This document shows positions 52,023 to 61,111 of a stretch of 64,000 nt of DNA, piece after piece; position 1 is the first letter of the stretch; the number at the start of each line of letters is the position of its first letter. Source of the stretch: Nocardia rhamnosiphila NBRC 108938 (GTDB lineage Bacteria; Actinomycetota; Actinomycetes; Mycobacteriales; Mycobacteriaceae). The stretch spans positions 62,001 through 126,000 of the forward strand of contig NZ_JOAJ01000006.1 of NCBI RefSeq assembly GCF_000720425.1. Direction: 5' to 3'. The notes under the pieces were generated by a model that was not told the origin of the DNA, ran no database searches, and saw only the letters and a program-made list of their open reading frames with translations. The position numbers and the translations under genes were made by a program.

Positions 52023-52034
52023 GCTCCTGCTTGT
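52023..52034 (-). promoter_or_regulatory. sirA Shine-Dalgarno region, target of leader pairing
   Basis: ACAAGCAGGAGC (minus strand) includes the AGGAG of sirA and is complementary, with one bulge and one mismatch, to GCGCCTGTTGT at 52175-52165, the Cys-Cys codon region of the leader ORF. Pairing would hide the ribosome binding site. Confidence 0.5.
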
Positions 52035-52054
52035 GGTCGTACATCCGGGCTGAA

Positions 52055-52077
52055 GGCGCGAGGGACTGGCTCGCGCC
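52055..52077 (-). other. Perfect 8-bp hairpin in the sirA leader
   Basis: GGCGCGAG, seven-base loop, CTCGCGCC, between the leader ORF and the sirA RBS. It may be part of the attenuator or a pause/termination structure. No T-run. Confidence 0.55.
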
Positions 52078-52143
52078 CGCGGTGTCAGCGGGCCGAAATC
52101 CTCGAAGGGGAATCGCCGGAAATCCGGAGAGGGCGCAGCTGAG

Positions 52144-52236
52144 CTACCGGGCGGAACCGGGCAGACAACAGGCGCTGCAGACGCGCTTGTAGTCGACGTG
52201 GCGACGTGCCACAAGTCGTACTCCGAATGCGCGCAT
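52144..52236 (-). CDS. Cysteine-rich leader peptide (attenuator uORF) of the sulfate reduction operon
   Basis: A 30-codon ORF 128 bases before sirA. The product starts MRAFGVRLVARRHVDYKRV and ends CSACCLPGSAR, with three Cys codons in five, two adjacent. The ATG at 52236 is seven bases after a -10-like CACAAT (52249-52244) with no RBS, so it is leaderless. Such Cys-ending leaderless ORFs before cysteine genes are established attenuators in mycobacteria. Ribosomes slowing at the Cys codons when cysteine is scarce would keep the CCTGTTGT segment from pairing with the sirA RBS. The wiring here is inferred from complementarity. Confidence 0.75.
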   Translation of the reverse strand: MRAFGVRLVARRHVDYKRVCSACCLPGSAR

Positions 52237-52243
52237 GCGACCT

Positions 52244-52249
52244 ATTGTG
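52244..52249 (-). promoter_or_regulatory. -10 box for leader peptide and sulfate reduction operon
   Basis: CACAAT on the minus strand, seven bases before the leader ATG. It is the only plausible promoter element before the operon. The -35 is not clear. Confidence 0.45.
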
Positions 52250-52333
52250 CCATGCCGGACCCCGCGTTCCGACCGCCCTACCAGTATTTCCCGCGAACAA
52301 GCGGGAAATTCCCTGGTTCCGCGAGTCTATTTG

Positions 52334-52345
52334 TGACGGCCGTCA
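52334..52345. promoter_or_regulatory. Perfect 12-bp palindrome between divergent genes
   Basis: TGACGGCCGTCA, flanked by AT-rich sequence, lies about 90 bases before the sulfate-reduction leader transcript and about 60 before the MerR-type promoter. Candidate binding site of an unknown regulator. Confidence 0.4.
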
Positions 52346-52395
52346 TATTTTCTCTGGTGGGGTATCCGGGGATGCGTCCCATGGGCTGGGCGGGG

Positions 52396-52426
52396 TTGAC
52401 CTCGAGTTCGCTCGAGGTTGCAGGCT
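52396..52426 (+). promoter_or_regulatory. MerR-type promoter of the SnoaL-like gene
   Basis: TTGACC (52396-52401), a 19-bp spacer, CAGGCT (52421-52426), seven bases, ATG. The spacer holds ACCTCGAG-TTCG-CTCGAGGT, a perfect 8-bp dyad. The overlong spacer plus central dyad is the hallmark of MerR-family activated promoters. Confidence 0.75.
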
Positions 52427-52433
52427 TCGGGTC

Positions 52434-52862
52434 ATGACGATCGACACCGCGCATACCGGTCACCATCCCGCCGATACCGATTCCGAGATCGCCGCCCTCC
52501 ACGCCGTGGTCGCCGCCGTGGCGCGCGCCCAGCGCGACGAGGACGTCGACGGCTTCACCCGGCTCTTCCGCGACGACGCGATCTGGACCACCGGCCACGG
52601 CGCGCGGCTCTACGGGCGGGCGGCCGTCGCCGAGTTCACCGCCCGGGTGCTGCCCGGGGCGACCGCGCACGGCCACGCCACCTATGAAGTCGAACACATC
52701 CTGTTCCTGCGGCCCGATGTGGCCGCGGTGAAGGTGCGGCAGCGCTACTTCACCACCGCGGGCGACCTCGACAGCGAAGGCACCCCGATGTACGTCATGA
52801 CCAAGGAGGACGGCCACTGGCTTCTCACCGCGAACCAGAACACCCCGATCGTCGAGGACTGA
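52434..52862 (+). CDS. SnoaL-like / SgcJ-EcaC family protein
   Basis: A 142-aa NTF2-fold protein: an N-terminal helix (SEIAALHAVVAAVARAQRDED), then DGFTRLFRDDAIWTTGHGARLYGRAAVAEFTA and a beta-rich C-terminus (AAVKVRQRYFT, GHWLLTANQNTPIV) typical of the SgcJ/EcaC group. These small proteins bind or modify small molecules; the true activity is rarely known. ATG at 52434 seems leaderless. It shares its unusual promoter with the methyltransferase gene at 32600. hemW starts 24 bases after it. Confidence 0.85.
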   Translation: MTIDTAHTGHHPADTDSEIAALHAVVAAVARAQRDEDVDGFTRLFRDDAIWTTGHGARLYGRAAVAEFTARVLPGATAHGHATYEVEHILFLRPDVAAVKVRQRYFTTAGDLDSEGTPMYVMTKEDGHWLLTANQNTPIVED

Positions 52863-52886
52863 TCCGCGCCCGGTCACACTGGAGGG

Positions 52887-54095
52887 GTGAGTACCGCCGC
52901 CACCACCACCTCGCACACCGACGCCTCCGCTCCGGTGCTGCGTGGATTCGGCGGCGGTCCCTTCGGGATCTACGTGCACGTACCGTTCTGCGCGACCCGC
53001 TGCGGATACTGCGATTTCAACACCTACACCGCCGGTGAACTGGGCACTTCGGCGTCCACGAAGTCCTGGTCGGAGGGGCTGCGCGCGGAACTGGCGACCG
53101 CCGCCCGGGAGTTCGCCGCGCTGCCCACCGCGACGCCCCCGGTGGCGACGGTGTTCGTGGGCGGCGGCACCCCCTCGCTGCTCGGTGGAGACGGGCTCGC
53201 GGCCGTGCTCGACGCGATCCGCGCGGAATTCGACCTCGCCCCGGACGCCGAGGTCACCACCGAATCGAATCCGGAATCGACTTCGCCGGCGTTCTTCGAC
53301 AAGATCCGGGCGGCCGGGTTCACCCGTGTCTCGCTCGGGATGCAATCGGCGGCCCCGCATGTGCTGGCCGTGCTCGACCGCACCCATACGCCCGGCCGGG
53401 CGGTCGCCGCCGCCCGGGAGGCACGAGCGGCCGGCTTCGACCACGTGAACCTCGACCTCATCTACGGCACTCCGGGCGAACGCGACAGCGACCTGGACGC
53501 CAGCCTGGACGCGGTACTGGACGCCGGGGTCGACCACGTGTCGGCGTATTCGCTCATCGTCGAAGACGGGACCGCCCTGGCCCGCCGGGTGCGCCGCGGC
53601 GAACTGCCCGCACCCGACGAAGACGTGCTGGCCACCCGCTACGAGCGGATCGACGCACGACTCGAAGCCGCCGGCCTCACCTGGTATGAGGTCTCGAACT
53701 GGGCTTCCGGCGACGCCGCACGCTGCCGGCACAACCTCGGTTACTGGGACGGCGGCGACTGGCTCGGCGCCGGACCGGGCGCACACAGCCACCTCGGCGG
53801 CGTGCGCTGGTGGAATGTGAAGCATCCGGCCCGCTACGCCGACCGCGTCGCCCACGGTGGTCTGCCCGCCGCCGACTGGGAGGACCTCACCGCCGCCGAC
53901 CGGTACCTCGAACGCGTCATGCTCGCCCTGCGCCTGCGCACCGGGCTGCCGCTGGCCGATCTCGACGCGGACGGGAACGCCGCCGCCCGGCGCATCGCGG
54001 GCGACGGGCTGGTCACCATCGTGGACGACCGGCTGATCCTCACCGACCGCGGGCGATTGCTGGCCGACGGGGTGGTCCGGGGTCTGGTCGGCTGA
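52887..54095 (+). CDS. hemW: Heme chaperone HemW (radical SAM, HemN-like)
   Basis: A 402-aa radical SAM protein. The cluster motif CATRCGYC gives Cys35, 39 and 42, GGGTPS follows for SAM binding, and NPES, SLGMQS and the C-terminal HemN domain (WYEVSNWA, RCRHNLGYW) are present. It lacks the extra N-terminal part of true coproporphyrinogen dehydrogenase HemN, so HemW (heme delivery to membrane proteins) is the better name, although annotations often say hemN. GTG at 52887, six bases after CACACT, may be leaderless. Confidence 0.9.
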   Translation: MSTAATTTSHTDASAPVLRGFGGGPFGIYVHVPFCATRCGYCDFNTYTAGELGTSASTKSWSEGLRAELATAAREFAALPTATPPVATVFVGGGTPSLLGGDGLAAVLDAIRAEFDLAPDAEVTTESNPESTSPAFFDKIRAAGFTRVSLGMQSAAPHVLAVLDRTHTPGRAVAAAREARAAGFDHVNLDLIYGTPGERDSDLDASLDAVLDAGVDHVSAYSLIVEDGTALARRVRRGELPAPDEDVLATRYERIDARLEAAGLTWYEVSNWASGDAARCRHNLGYWDGGDWLGAGPGAHSHLGGVRWWNVKHPARYADRVAHGGLPAADWEDLTAADRYLERVMLALRLRTGLPLADLDADGNAAARRIAGDGLVTIVDDRLILTDRGRLLADGVVRGLVG

Positions 54096-54215
54096 GCGCC
54101 GTTCGGGACGGATCATCGACCGGACGGTCGGCTGCCTGCTGTGTATCTTGTTCGAGCACCCGCGACGCAGACTTGCGTTCGGTGACGAGCACCGGGTGAA
54201 TCCGTCGGGCGCAAT

Positions 54216-54236
54216 TACACTGGGTGACGAACCCAG
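54216..54236 (+). promoter_or_regulatory. -10 box and leader hairpin before hrcA
   Basis: TACACT (54216-54221) is a good -10. CTGGGT-GACGA-ACCCAG (54220-54236) forms a hairpin overlapping it and the start of the hrcA leader. No CIRCE element is visible. Confidence 0.45.
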
Positions 54237-54315
54237 CGGTATGTGAGCCGGGTTCACAGGTAGCGGTGCGCCGGGCGACCACCTCGACGCGCAGCGGAGC
54301 TAGGAGGTGGGGTCG

Positions 54316-55347
54316 ATGTCGAGCACCGAGGATCGGCGCTTCGAGGTCCTGCGAGCGATCGTCGCCGACTACGTCTCCACCAAGGAACCCATCGGTTCGA
54401 AAACCCTGGTCGAACGGCACAATTTGGGCGTTTCCAGCGCGACGGTGCGCAACGATATGGCGGTCCTGGAAGCCGAGGGTTACATCACCCAGCCCCATAC
54501 GAGTTCCGGCCGCATCCCCACCGACAAGGGCTACCGTCAGTTCGTGGACCGGATCGCCGAGGTCAAACCGCTGTCGGTCGCCGAACGCAAGGCGATCATG
54601 CAGTTCCTCGAATCGGGGGTCGATCTCGACGATGTCCTGCGTCGCGGCGTACGCCTACTCGCTCAGCTGACCCGCCAGGTCGCGGTCGTCCAGTACCCCA
54701 CCGTTTCCGCGTCCACCGTGCGCCATCTGGAAGTGGTGGCCCTCAATCCCGCGCGATTGCTGCTGGTGGTGATCACCGACACCGGCCGCGTCGACCAGCG
54801 CATCGTCGAACTCGGCACCGTGGTCGACGACGAGGATCTCGCCGCGCTGCGCGGCATGCTGGGTGCGGCCATGGACGGCAAACGTCTCGCCGCGGCCTCC
54901 GCCGCCGTCGCCGAACTGCCCGAGCAGGCGCCGCCCAAACTCCGTGACGTGCTGATCAAGGTTTCGACGGTCATGGTCGAGACGCTGGTCGAACATCCCG
55001 AGGAACGCCTGGTCCTGGGCGGCACCGCCAATCTCACCCGCAATGCCGGCGACTTCGGCATCCACGGCTCCCTGCGTACCGTGCTCGAGGCGCTGGAGGA
55101 GCAGGTCGTGGTCCTGAAACTGCTGGCCGCCGCCCAGCAGCCCGGCATGGTGACGGTGCGGATCGGCGAGGAGACCCAGGTCGAGGAGATGCGCGGCACC
55201 TCCGTCGTCACCACCGGCTACGGCGCCGCGGGCGCGGTCCTCGGCGGTATGGGAGTCCTGGGCCCGACCCGGATGGACTACCCGGGCACCATCGCCTCGG
55301 TGGCGGCGGTCGCCCGCTATATCGGCGAGGTCCTCGCCGAACGGTAG
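54316..55347 (+). CDS. hrcA: Heat-inducible transcription repressor HrcA
   Basis: Repressor of chaperonin genes through CIRCE sites. It has 343 aa. The N-terminal winged helix ([57 protein letters not shown]) and the C-terminal GAF-like dimerisation region are standard. ATG at 54316 with AGGAGG upstream; a GTG three codons before is less well placed. It is followed 298 bases later by dnaJ, as in mycobacteria (hrcA-dnaJ2). No CIRCE was found in front of the gene, so autoregulation is not supported here. Confidence 0.96.
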   Translation: MSSTEDRRFEVLRAIVADYVSTKEPIGSKTLVERHNLGVSSATVRNDMAVLEAEGYITQPHTSSGRIPTDKGYRQFVDRIAEVKPLSVAERKAIMQFLESGVDLDDVLRRGVRLLAQLTRQVAVVQYPTVSASTVRHLEVVALNPARLLLVVITDTGRVDQRIVELGTVVDDEDLAALRGMLGAAMDGKRLAAASAAVAELPEQAPPKLRDVLIKVSTVMVETLVEHPEERLVLGGTANLTRNAGDFGIHGSLRTVLEALEEQVVVLKLLAAAQQPGMVTVRIGEETQVEEMRGTSVVTTGYGAAGAVLGGMGVLGPTRMDYPGTIASVAAVARYIGEVLAER

Positions 55348-55363
55348 GCCTGTGCTTATTTGC

Positions 55364-55400
55364 GGCGCCTTCGGCGCCTCGACCCTTTGAGGGCCTCGTA
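55364..55400 (+). terminator. Tandem hairpins after hrcA
   Basis: GGCGCC-TTC-GGCGCC (55364-55378) followed by CCCT-TTG-AGGG. GC-rich without a T-run, the kind of terminator common in actinobacteria. It suggests hrcA and dnaJ are separate transcripts. Confidence 0.5.
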
Positions 55401-55533
55401 AGGCTCGGCACCGGGTGCCTGCGCAACCGGGGCGCGGCCGGTGGATTTCGACTGCCGGTAGTGCGGGCTTGCCCGCCGCGGAAGGGGGCTTGCGTGGTTC
55501 GCTGTTAGGCTCGTGTTCTCCGCCGAGATAAAG

Positions 55534-55553
55534 TTGAGTCGACCCGACTAAGC
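55534..55553 (+). promoter_or_regulatory. Possible HAIR half-site and -10 before dnaJ
   Basis: TTGAGT-N7-ACT resembles the left half and the spacing of the HspR element HAIR (CTTGAGT-N7-ACTCAAG), but the right half decays to ACTAAGC. TAAGCT (55549-55554) could be a -10 box. Weak. Confidence 0.25.
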
Positions 55554-55645
55554 TCACGGGCGGGCGGCTCAATCCATCAGGAGCCACGCGGCCGGTCGTG
55601 GGAAGCCGGAGCCGTGGACAGCGACCAAGGACTAAGAGAACTCAA

Positions 55646-56803
55646 GTGGCACGGGACTACTACGGATTGCTCGGTGTAGGCAGGGACGCCTCCGACCAAG
55701 AGCTCAAACGCGCGTATCGCAAGCTGGCTCGCGAACTGCATCCCGATGTGAACCCGGACGAAGCGGCGCAGACCCGGTTCAAGGAGGTCTCCGCGGCGTA
55801 CGAGGTGCTGTCGGATCCGGAGAAGCGCCGCATCGTCGATATGGGCGGTGACCCGCTGGACGCCGGTGGCGGCGCCGGCGGTTTCAGCGGTGCCGGTTTC
55901 GGCGGTCTGGGCGATGTGTTCGAGGCGTTCTTCGGCGGGATGAGCGGCGGCGGCGGTACCGGCGCCCGCAAACCGCGTGGACGGGTGCAGCCGGGCGCGG
56001 ATTCGCTGGTGCGGACCCGGCTGAGCCTGGCCGAATGCGCGGTGGGAGTCACCAAGCATCTGACCGTCGACACCGCGATCCTGTGCGACCTGTGCCAGGG
56101 CGCCGGGACCAACGGCAACTCCAGCCCGGTGCGCTGTGAGACCTGCGGCGGCGCCGGTGAAGTGCAGTCGGTGCAGCGATCGTTCCTCGGTCAGGTACTG
56201 ACCTCGCGTCCGTGCCCGACCTGCCGTGGTGCCGGCGAGACGATCCCGGATCCCTGCCACAAATGCGGCGGCGACGGCCGGGTGCGGGCGCGGCGGGAGA
56301 TCGCGGCCCCGATTCCGGCCGGGGTGGCCAACGGGATGCGGGTGCGCCTGGCCGCGCAGGGTGAGGTCGGCCCCGGTGGCGGGCATGCCGGCGACCTGTA
56401 TGTGGAGATCGTGGAACAGCCGCACGATGTGTTCGTTCGCGACGGTGACGACCTGCACTGCACCGTCCGGGTTCCGATGGTGGACGCGGCACTGGGCACC
56501 ACGGTGGTGATCGACACCATCATGGACGGTCCCACCGAACTGACCATCGGTCCCGGTACCCAGCCCGGGGAGATCTCGGTGCTGCGCGGGCACGGTATGC
56601 CGCGGCTGCGTTCCAGTTCCCGCGGTGACCTGATGGCGCACCTGGATATCGTCGTGCCGACCAAGCTGGACAGTAAGCAGACCGATCTGCTGCGCAAGTA
56701 CAAGGGTTTGCGGGCCAAGGACAAAGCCGAGGTGATGTCGGCGCAGTCCGAGCACAACAGCGGCCTGTTCGCCCGGTTGCGCGCGTCGTTCAGCGGTCGC
56801 TGA
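55646..56803 (+). CDS. dnaJ: Chaperone DnaJ
   Basis: Hsp40 co-chaperone that stimulates DnaK. It has 385 aa. J domain with HPD at residues 32-34, Gly/Phe-rich linker ([15 protein letters not shown]), four CxxCxGxG zinc repeats ([32 protein letters not shown]), and the C-terminal client domains. It is the copy paired with hrcA (DnaJ2 type), not that of the dnaK operon. GTG at 55646 places [10 protein letters not shown] right after the start. The RBS is poor. Confidence 0.96.
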   Translation: MARDYYGLLGVGRDASDQELKRAYRKLARELHPDVNPDEAAQTRFKEVSAAYEVLSDPEKRRIVDMGGDPLDAGGGAGGFSGAGFGGLGDVFEAFFGGMSGGGGTGARKPRGRVQPGADSLVRTRLSLAECAVGVTKHLTVDTAILCDLCQGAGTNGNSSPVRCETCGGAGEVQSVQRSFLGQVLTSRPCPTCRGAGETIPDPCHKCGGDGRVRARREIAAPIPAGVANGMRVRLAAQGEVGPGGGHAGDLYVEIVEQPHDVFVRDGDDLHCTVRVPMVDAALGTTVVIDTIMDGPTELTIGPGTQPGEISVLRGHGMPRLRSSSRGDLMAHLDIVVPTKLDSKQTDLLRKYKGLRAKDKAEVMSAQSEHNSGLFARLRASFSGR

Positions 56804-56808
56804 CCTCG

Positions 56809-57549
56809 ATGGCCGCCACGGTCTTCTACCTGGACGAGATCCCGGAACCGGGCGCCGTCGCGGTGCTCGACGGCGCGGAGGGCCGGCACGCGGCCACGGT
56901 GCGCCGGATCCGGGCCGGCGAACCCGTCACGCTCTCCGACGGCCGAGGTGTGCTCGCGGATTCGGAAGTCGTCGCCGCGCAGAAGAACCGGCTCGAACTG
57001 CTGGTCCGGGACCGTCGCCGCGCCGAGCCGGCGTCGCCGGCGGTCACCGTGGTCCAGGCGTTGCCGAAGTCGGAGCGTTCCGAGCTGGCCGTCGAGCTGA
57101 TGACCGAGGCCGGTGCGGATGTGATCGTGCCGTGGCAGGCCGCGCGCTGCGTCTCGAACTGGGAGGCCAAAGCGGACAAGGGCGTGGCCAAATGGCGGTC
57201 GGCGGCGAAGGCCGCGGCCCGGCAGTCCCGCCGCGCCTACATCCCCGAGGTCACGGCCCTGCACCGGACGCCGGAGGTGGTGGACGCCGTGCGTGCGGCG
57301 ACGGCACAGGGCGCGGTGGTGGCGGCCCTGCACGAATCGGGCGGGGGTGCCTTCACCGAGCTGCCGTGGCGCACCGCCGCGGCGATCACGCTGATCGTCG
57401 GCCCGGAGGGCGGTCTCGACGACGCCGAGCTGACCGCTCTGAGCGCGGCGGGAGCCGAGGTGGTCCGGCTCGGACCCACCGTGCTGCGCACCTCCACGGC
57501 TGCCGCGGTGGCGCTCGGGGCGCTGGGGGCGCTCACCACCCGCTGGTGA
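56809..57549 (+). CDS. rsmE: 16S rRNA m3U1498 methyltransferase RsmE
   Basis: Methylates N3 of U1498 in 16S rRNA with SAM. It has 246 aa. An N-terminal PUA-like domain and a SPOUT knot domain are evident, the latter with LIVGPEGGLDDAEL and RLGPTVLRTSTAA, the diagnostic C-terminal knot motifs. It starts with ATG five bases after dnaJ, so it is probably co-transcribed with it, the same arrangement as in many bacteria. Confidence 0.95.
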   Translation: MAATVFYLDEIPEPGAVAVLDGAEGRHAATVRRIRAGEPVTLSDGRGVLADSEVVAAQKNRLELLVRDRRRAEPASPAVTVVQALPKSERSELAVELMTEAGADVIVPWQAARCVSNWEAKADKGVAKWRSAAKAAARQSRRAYIPEVTALHRTPEVVDAVRAATAQGAVVAALHESGGGAFTELPWRTAAAITLIVGPEGGLDDAELTALSAAGAEVVRLGPTVLRTSTAAAVALGALGALTTRW

Positions 57550-57620
57550 ACAGCCGGTCGTAGCGGTCCGCTACGCCGTGGTCGGCCGGAATTCCACTGG
57601 GACGTGTCGGGGCCGGGAGT

Positions 57621-57626
57621 TAGACT
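57621..57626 (+). promoter_or_regulatory. -10 box before phoH
   Basis: TAGACT would start transcription near 57633, downstream of two potential GTG starts. This argues for the GTG at 57712 and an 80-base leader. Confidence 0.45.
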
Positions 57627-57711
57627 CGTGCCAGCGACAGCATTCGCACCCATCTTTACCAGCGGCGCGTCACCGCAGCTCCGAGACCGGAAAGCAGGCC
57701 ATAGCGACTAC

Positions 57712-58812
<1,101 letters not shown>

Positions 58813-58858
58813 CCCGGCCGTGCGCGAGTGCGAATGGGCCCGGCCCGGCCGCACCCAT

Positions 58859-58864
58859 TAGGCT
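58859..58864 (+). promoter_or_regulatory. -10 box of ybeY (leaderless)
   Basis: TAGGCT, GACCAG, then GTG at 58871. The six-base gap and lack of RBS suggest a leaderless transcript in addition to read-through from phoH. Confidence 0.6.
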
Positions 58865-58870
58865 GACCAG

Positions 58871-59440
58871 GTGAGTATCGAGATCGCCAACGAGTCGGGT
58901 ATGGAAGTCCCCGAAGAAGACCTGGTGGGCGTCGCCCGGTTCGTGATCGACCGGATGGATGTGCACCCGGCCGCCGAACTGTCCATGGTGCTGGTGGATC
59001 TCGACACCATGGCCGACCTGCACATGCGCTGGATGGATCTGCCCGGCCCCACCGACGTGATGTCGTTCCCCATGGACGAACTCGAGCCCGGCGGCCGGCC
59101 GGACAGTCCCGAGCCGGGCCCGTCGATGCTGGGCGATATCGTGCTGTGCCCGGAATTCGCCCTGGACCAGGCGGCCAAGGCCGGTCATTCCCTCGATCAC
59201 GAACTCGCCCTGCTCACGGTGCACGGGGTGCTGCATCTGCTCGGATACGACCATGCGGAACCGGCCGAGGAGAAGGAGATGTTCGCGCTGCAGGGCCGGT
59301 TGCTCGAACAGTGGTACGAGGAGTTGCGGGAGGCGCAGCGGCGGGCCGAACTGGCCGCCCGGGATGCCCGCCTGCTGGGCAAGACGGGGTTCGCGGCCCC
59401 GGAGGGCGACCGTTCGTGGCCGGGTGACGCGCACGCGTGA
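58871..59440 (+). CDS. ybeY: Endoribonuclease YbeY
   Basis: Zinc-dependent RNase for 16S rRNA 3'-end maturation and ribosome quality control. It has 189 aa. The catalytic metal motif [11 protein letters not shown] (H-x3-H-x5-H) is intact near residues 117-127, and [11 protein letters not shown] and GDIVLCPE are typical. There is a C-terminal extension of about 30 residues ([12 protein letters not shown]..., ending GDAHA). The stop overlaps the CorC-like start by four bases (GTGA). Confidence 0.95.
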   Translation: MSIEIANESGMEVPEEDLVGVARFVIDRMDVHPAAELSMVLVDLDTMADLHMRWMDLPGPTDVMSFPMDELEPGGRPDSPEPGPSMLGDIVLCPEFALDQAAKAGHSLDHELALLTVHGVLHLLGYDHAEPAEEKEMFALQGRLLEQWYEELREAQRRAELAARDARLLGKTGFAAPEGDRSWPGDAHA

Positions 59441-60768
59441 ACGAGATGACCCTGCTGCTGGTCGCTGTCTTGCTCGCTGCCGTGGGTGGTGTCTTCGCCG
59501 CGGTGGACTCGGCCCTGAACACGCTGTCCCCGGCCCGGCTCGACGATATGGCCCGCAGCGACCGCCCCGGCGCGGTGCGGCTGGGCCGGATCGTGGACGA
59601 CCGGCCCCGCTACGTCAACCTCATGGTGCTGTTGCGCATTCTGTGCGAGATCACCGCGACCGTGCTGCTCGCCGCCGCGCTGAGCAGTTTCCTGGACAGC
59701 GGGTGGGCGCTGCTGGTGACCGCGGTGGTGATGGTGCTGGTCTCCTACGTGGTGATCGGGGTGGGGCCGCGCACCCTGGGGCGTCAGCACGCGTACACCA
59801 TCTCGCTGGCGGCGGGGCTGCCGCTGCAGTTCATCGGCGCCCTGCTGGGCCCGGTGAGCCGGTTGCTGATCCTGCTCGGTAACGCGATCACACCGGGTAA
59901 GGGTTTCCGTAACGGCCCGTTCGCCTCGGAGATCGAATTGCGCGAAGTGGTCGATATGGCGCGGGAACGCGGCGTGGTGGCCGACGACGAGCGCCGGATG
60001 ATCCAGTCGGTATTCGAACTCGGCGATACCGCGGCGCGCGCCGTGATGGTGCCGCGGACCGAGATGGTGTGGATCGAGGCCGATAAATCGGTGGCGCAGG
60101 CGATGTCGCTGGCGGTGCGCAGCGGACACTCGCGCATCCCGGTGATCGGGGAGAACGTCGACGATATTCTCGGCGTCGTCTACCTGAAGGATCTGGTGCC
60201 CTACGCCGACCGCGGGCGCAGTGTCCGGGTGCGCGAGGTCATGCGGGACGCGGTGTTCATGCCCGATTCCAAACCGCTCGACGATCTGCTCGACGAGATG
60301 CAGCGGCGGCGCAACCATATGGCGCTGCTGGTCGACGAGTACGGCGGTATCGCCGGTCTGGTGACCATCGAGGATGTGCTGGAGGAGATCGTCGGGGAGA
60401 TCGCCGACGAATACGATACCGACGAGACGCCGCCGATCGAGGAGATAGATCCGGGCCGGTTCCGGGTGTCGGCGCGGCTGCCGATCGCCGACCTGGGGGA
60501 GCTGTACGGGTTGCCGATCGACGAAGAGGAAGTCGACACCGTGGGCGGGCTGCTCGCGCACGAACTGGGCCGGGTGCCGCTACCGGGCGCCGAGGTCGTC
60601 GCGCACGGACTGGAGCTGCGCGGTGAAGGCGGCGCCGACGCGCGCGGGCGGGTCCGGGTGCACACCGTGGTGGTGGGCCGGGCGTCCGAGCACAATACGG
60701 AGACCGATCCGGGACCGGCGCGGGAGAACGCGTCCGCCCGGCACGACGAGGGAGCAGCCGATGAGTGA
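59437..60768 (+). CDS. CNNM/CorC-type membrane protein with CBS domains
   Basis: A 443-aa protein: a DUF21/CNNM membrane domain with four helices (residues about 1-25, 60-80, 88-110, 125-150), two CBS domains ([19 protein letters not shown] and [17 protein letters not shown] regions) and a C-terminal CorC_HlyC domain ([17 protein letters not shown]). It belongs to a family of magnesium transport-related proteins often called hemolysins. Mycobacteria have the same gene between ybeY and the CDA-like gene. GTG start coupled to ybeY. Confidence 0.9.
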   Translation: MNEMTLLLVAVLLAAVGGVFAAVDSALNTLSPARLDDMARSDRPGAVRLGRIVDDRPRYVNLMVLLRILCEITATVLLAAALSSFLDSGWALLVTAVVMVLVSYVVIGVGPRTLGRQHAYTISLAAGLPLQFIGALLGPVSRLLILLGNAITPGKGFRNGPFASEIELREVVDMARERGVVADDERRMIQSVFELGDTAARAVMVPRTEMVWIEADKSVAQAMSLAVRSGHSRIPVIGENVDDILGVVYLKDLVPYADRGRSVRVREVMRDAVFMPDSKPLDDLLDEMQRRRNHMALLVDEYGGIAGLVTIEDVLEEIVGEIADEYDTDETPPIEEIDPGRFRVSARLPIADLGELYGLPIDEEEVDTVGGLLAHELGRVPLPGAEVVAHGLELRGEGGADARGRVRVHTVVVGRASEHNTETDPGPARENASARHDEGAADE

Positions 60769-61111
60769 ACTGGATGCCGAGGACAACAAGTTGCTGGTGC
60801 TCGCCCGGGGCGCGCTCGGTCGCACCGGTGGCGCGGCGGGCGCGGCGATCCGCGATACCGACGGGCGCACCTATGCCGCCGGTGAGGTCGGGTTGCAGGC
60901 ACTGCGGCTCACCGCGCTGCAGTCCGCGGTCGCGGCCGCGATCTCCAGCGGTGCGCAGGGGTTCGAGGCCGCGGTGGTGATCGGCGGGAAGTTCGCGGAC
61001 GCCGGGGTGGCCGCGGTCCGCGAGGTGTCCGCCGGAGCGAAGATCATTTTCGCCGACGCCTCGGGTGCGGTGTTCGATATCGCCGAGGGTTACGAGGCCT
61101 CCGATGCCTGA
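60761..61111 (+). CDS. Cytidine-deaminase-fold protein lacking zinc ligands
   Basis: A 116-aa protein that aligns by eye to cytidine deaminases ([27 protein letters not shown], then GFEAAVVIG). The catalytic C/H-A-E is replaced by ALQ in TALQSAVA, and the PCxxC pair is absent (GVAAVREV). It is probably not a deaminase but a structural or ligand-binding relative, as in the mycobacterial gene before era. ATG at 60761 overlaps the CorC-like stop, with GAGGGAG as RBS. The 3' end overlaps era by eight bases. Confidence 0.75.
   Translation: MSELDAEDNKLLVLARGALGRTGGAAGAAIRDTDGRTYAAGEVGLQALRLTALQSAVAAAISSGAQGFEAAVVIGGKFADAGVAAVREVSAGAKIIFADASGAVFDIAEGYEASDA

Noticed and set aside
54096..54315. CIRCE element before hrcA
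   Set aside because: No TTAGCACTC-N9-GAGTGCTAA or close variant could be found.
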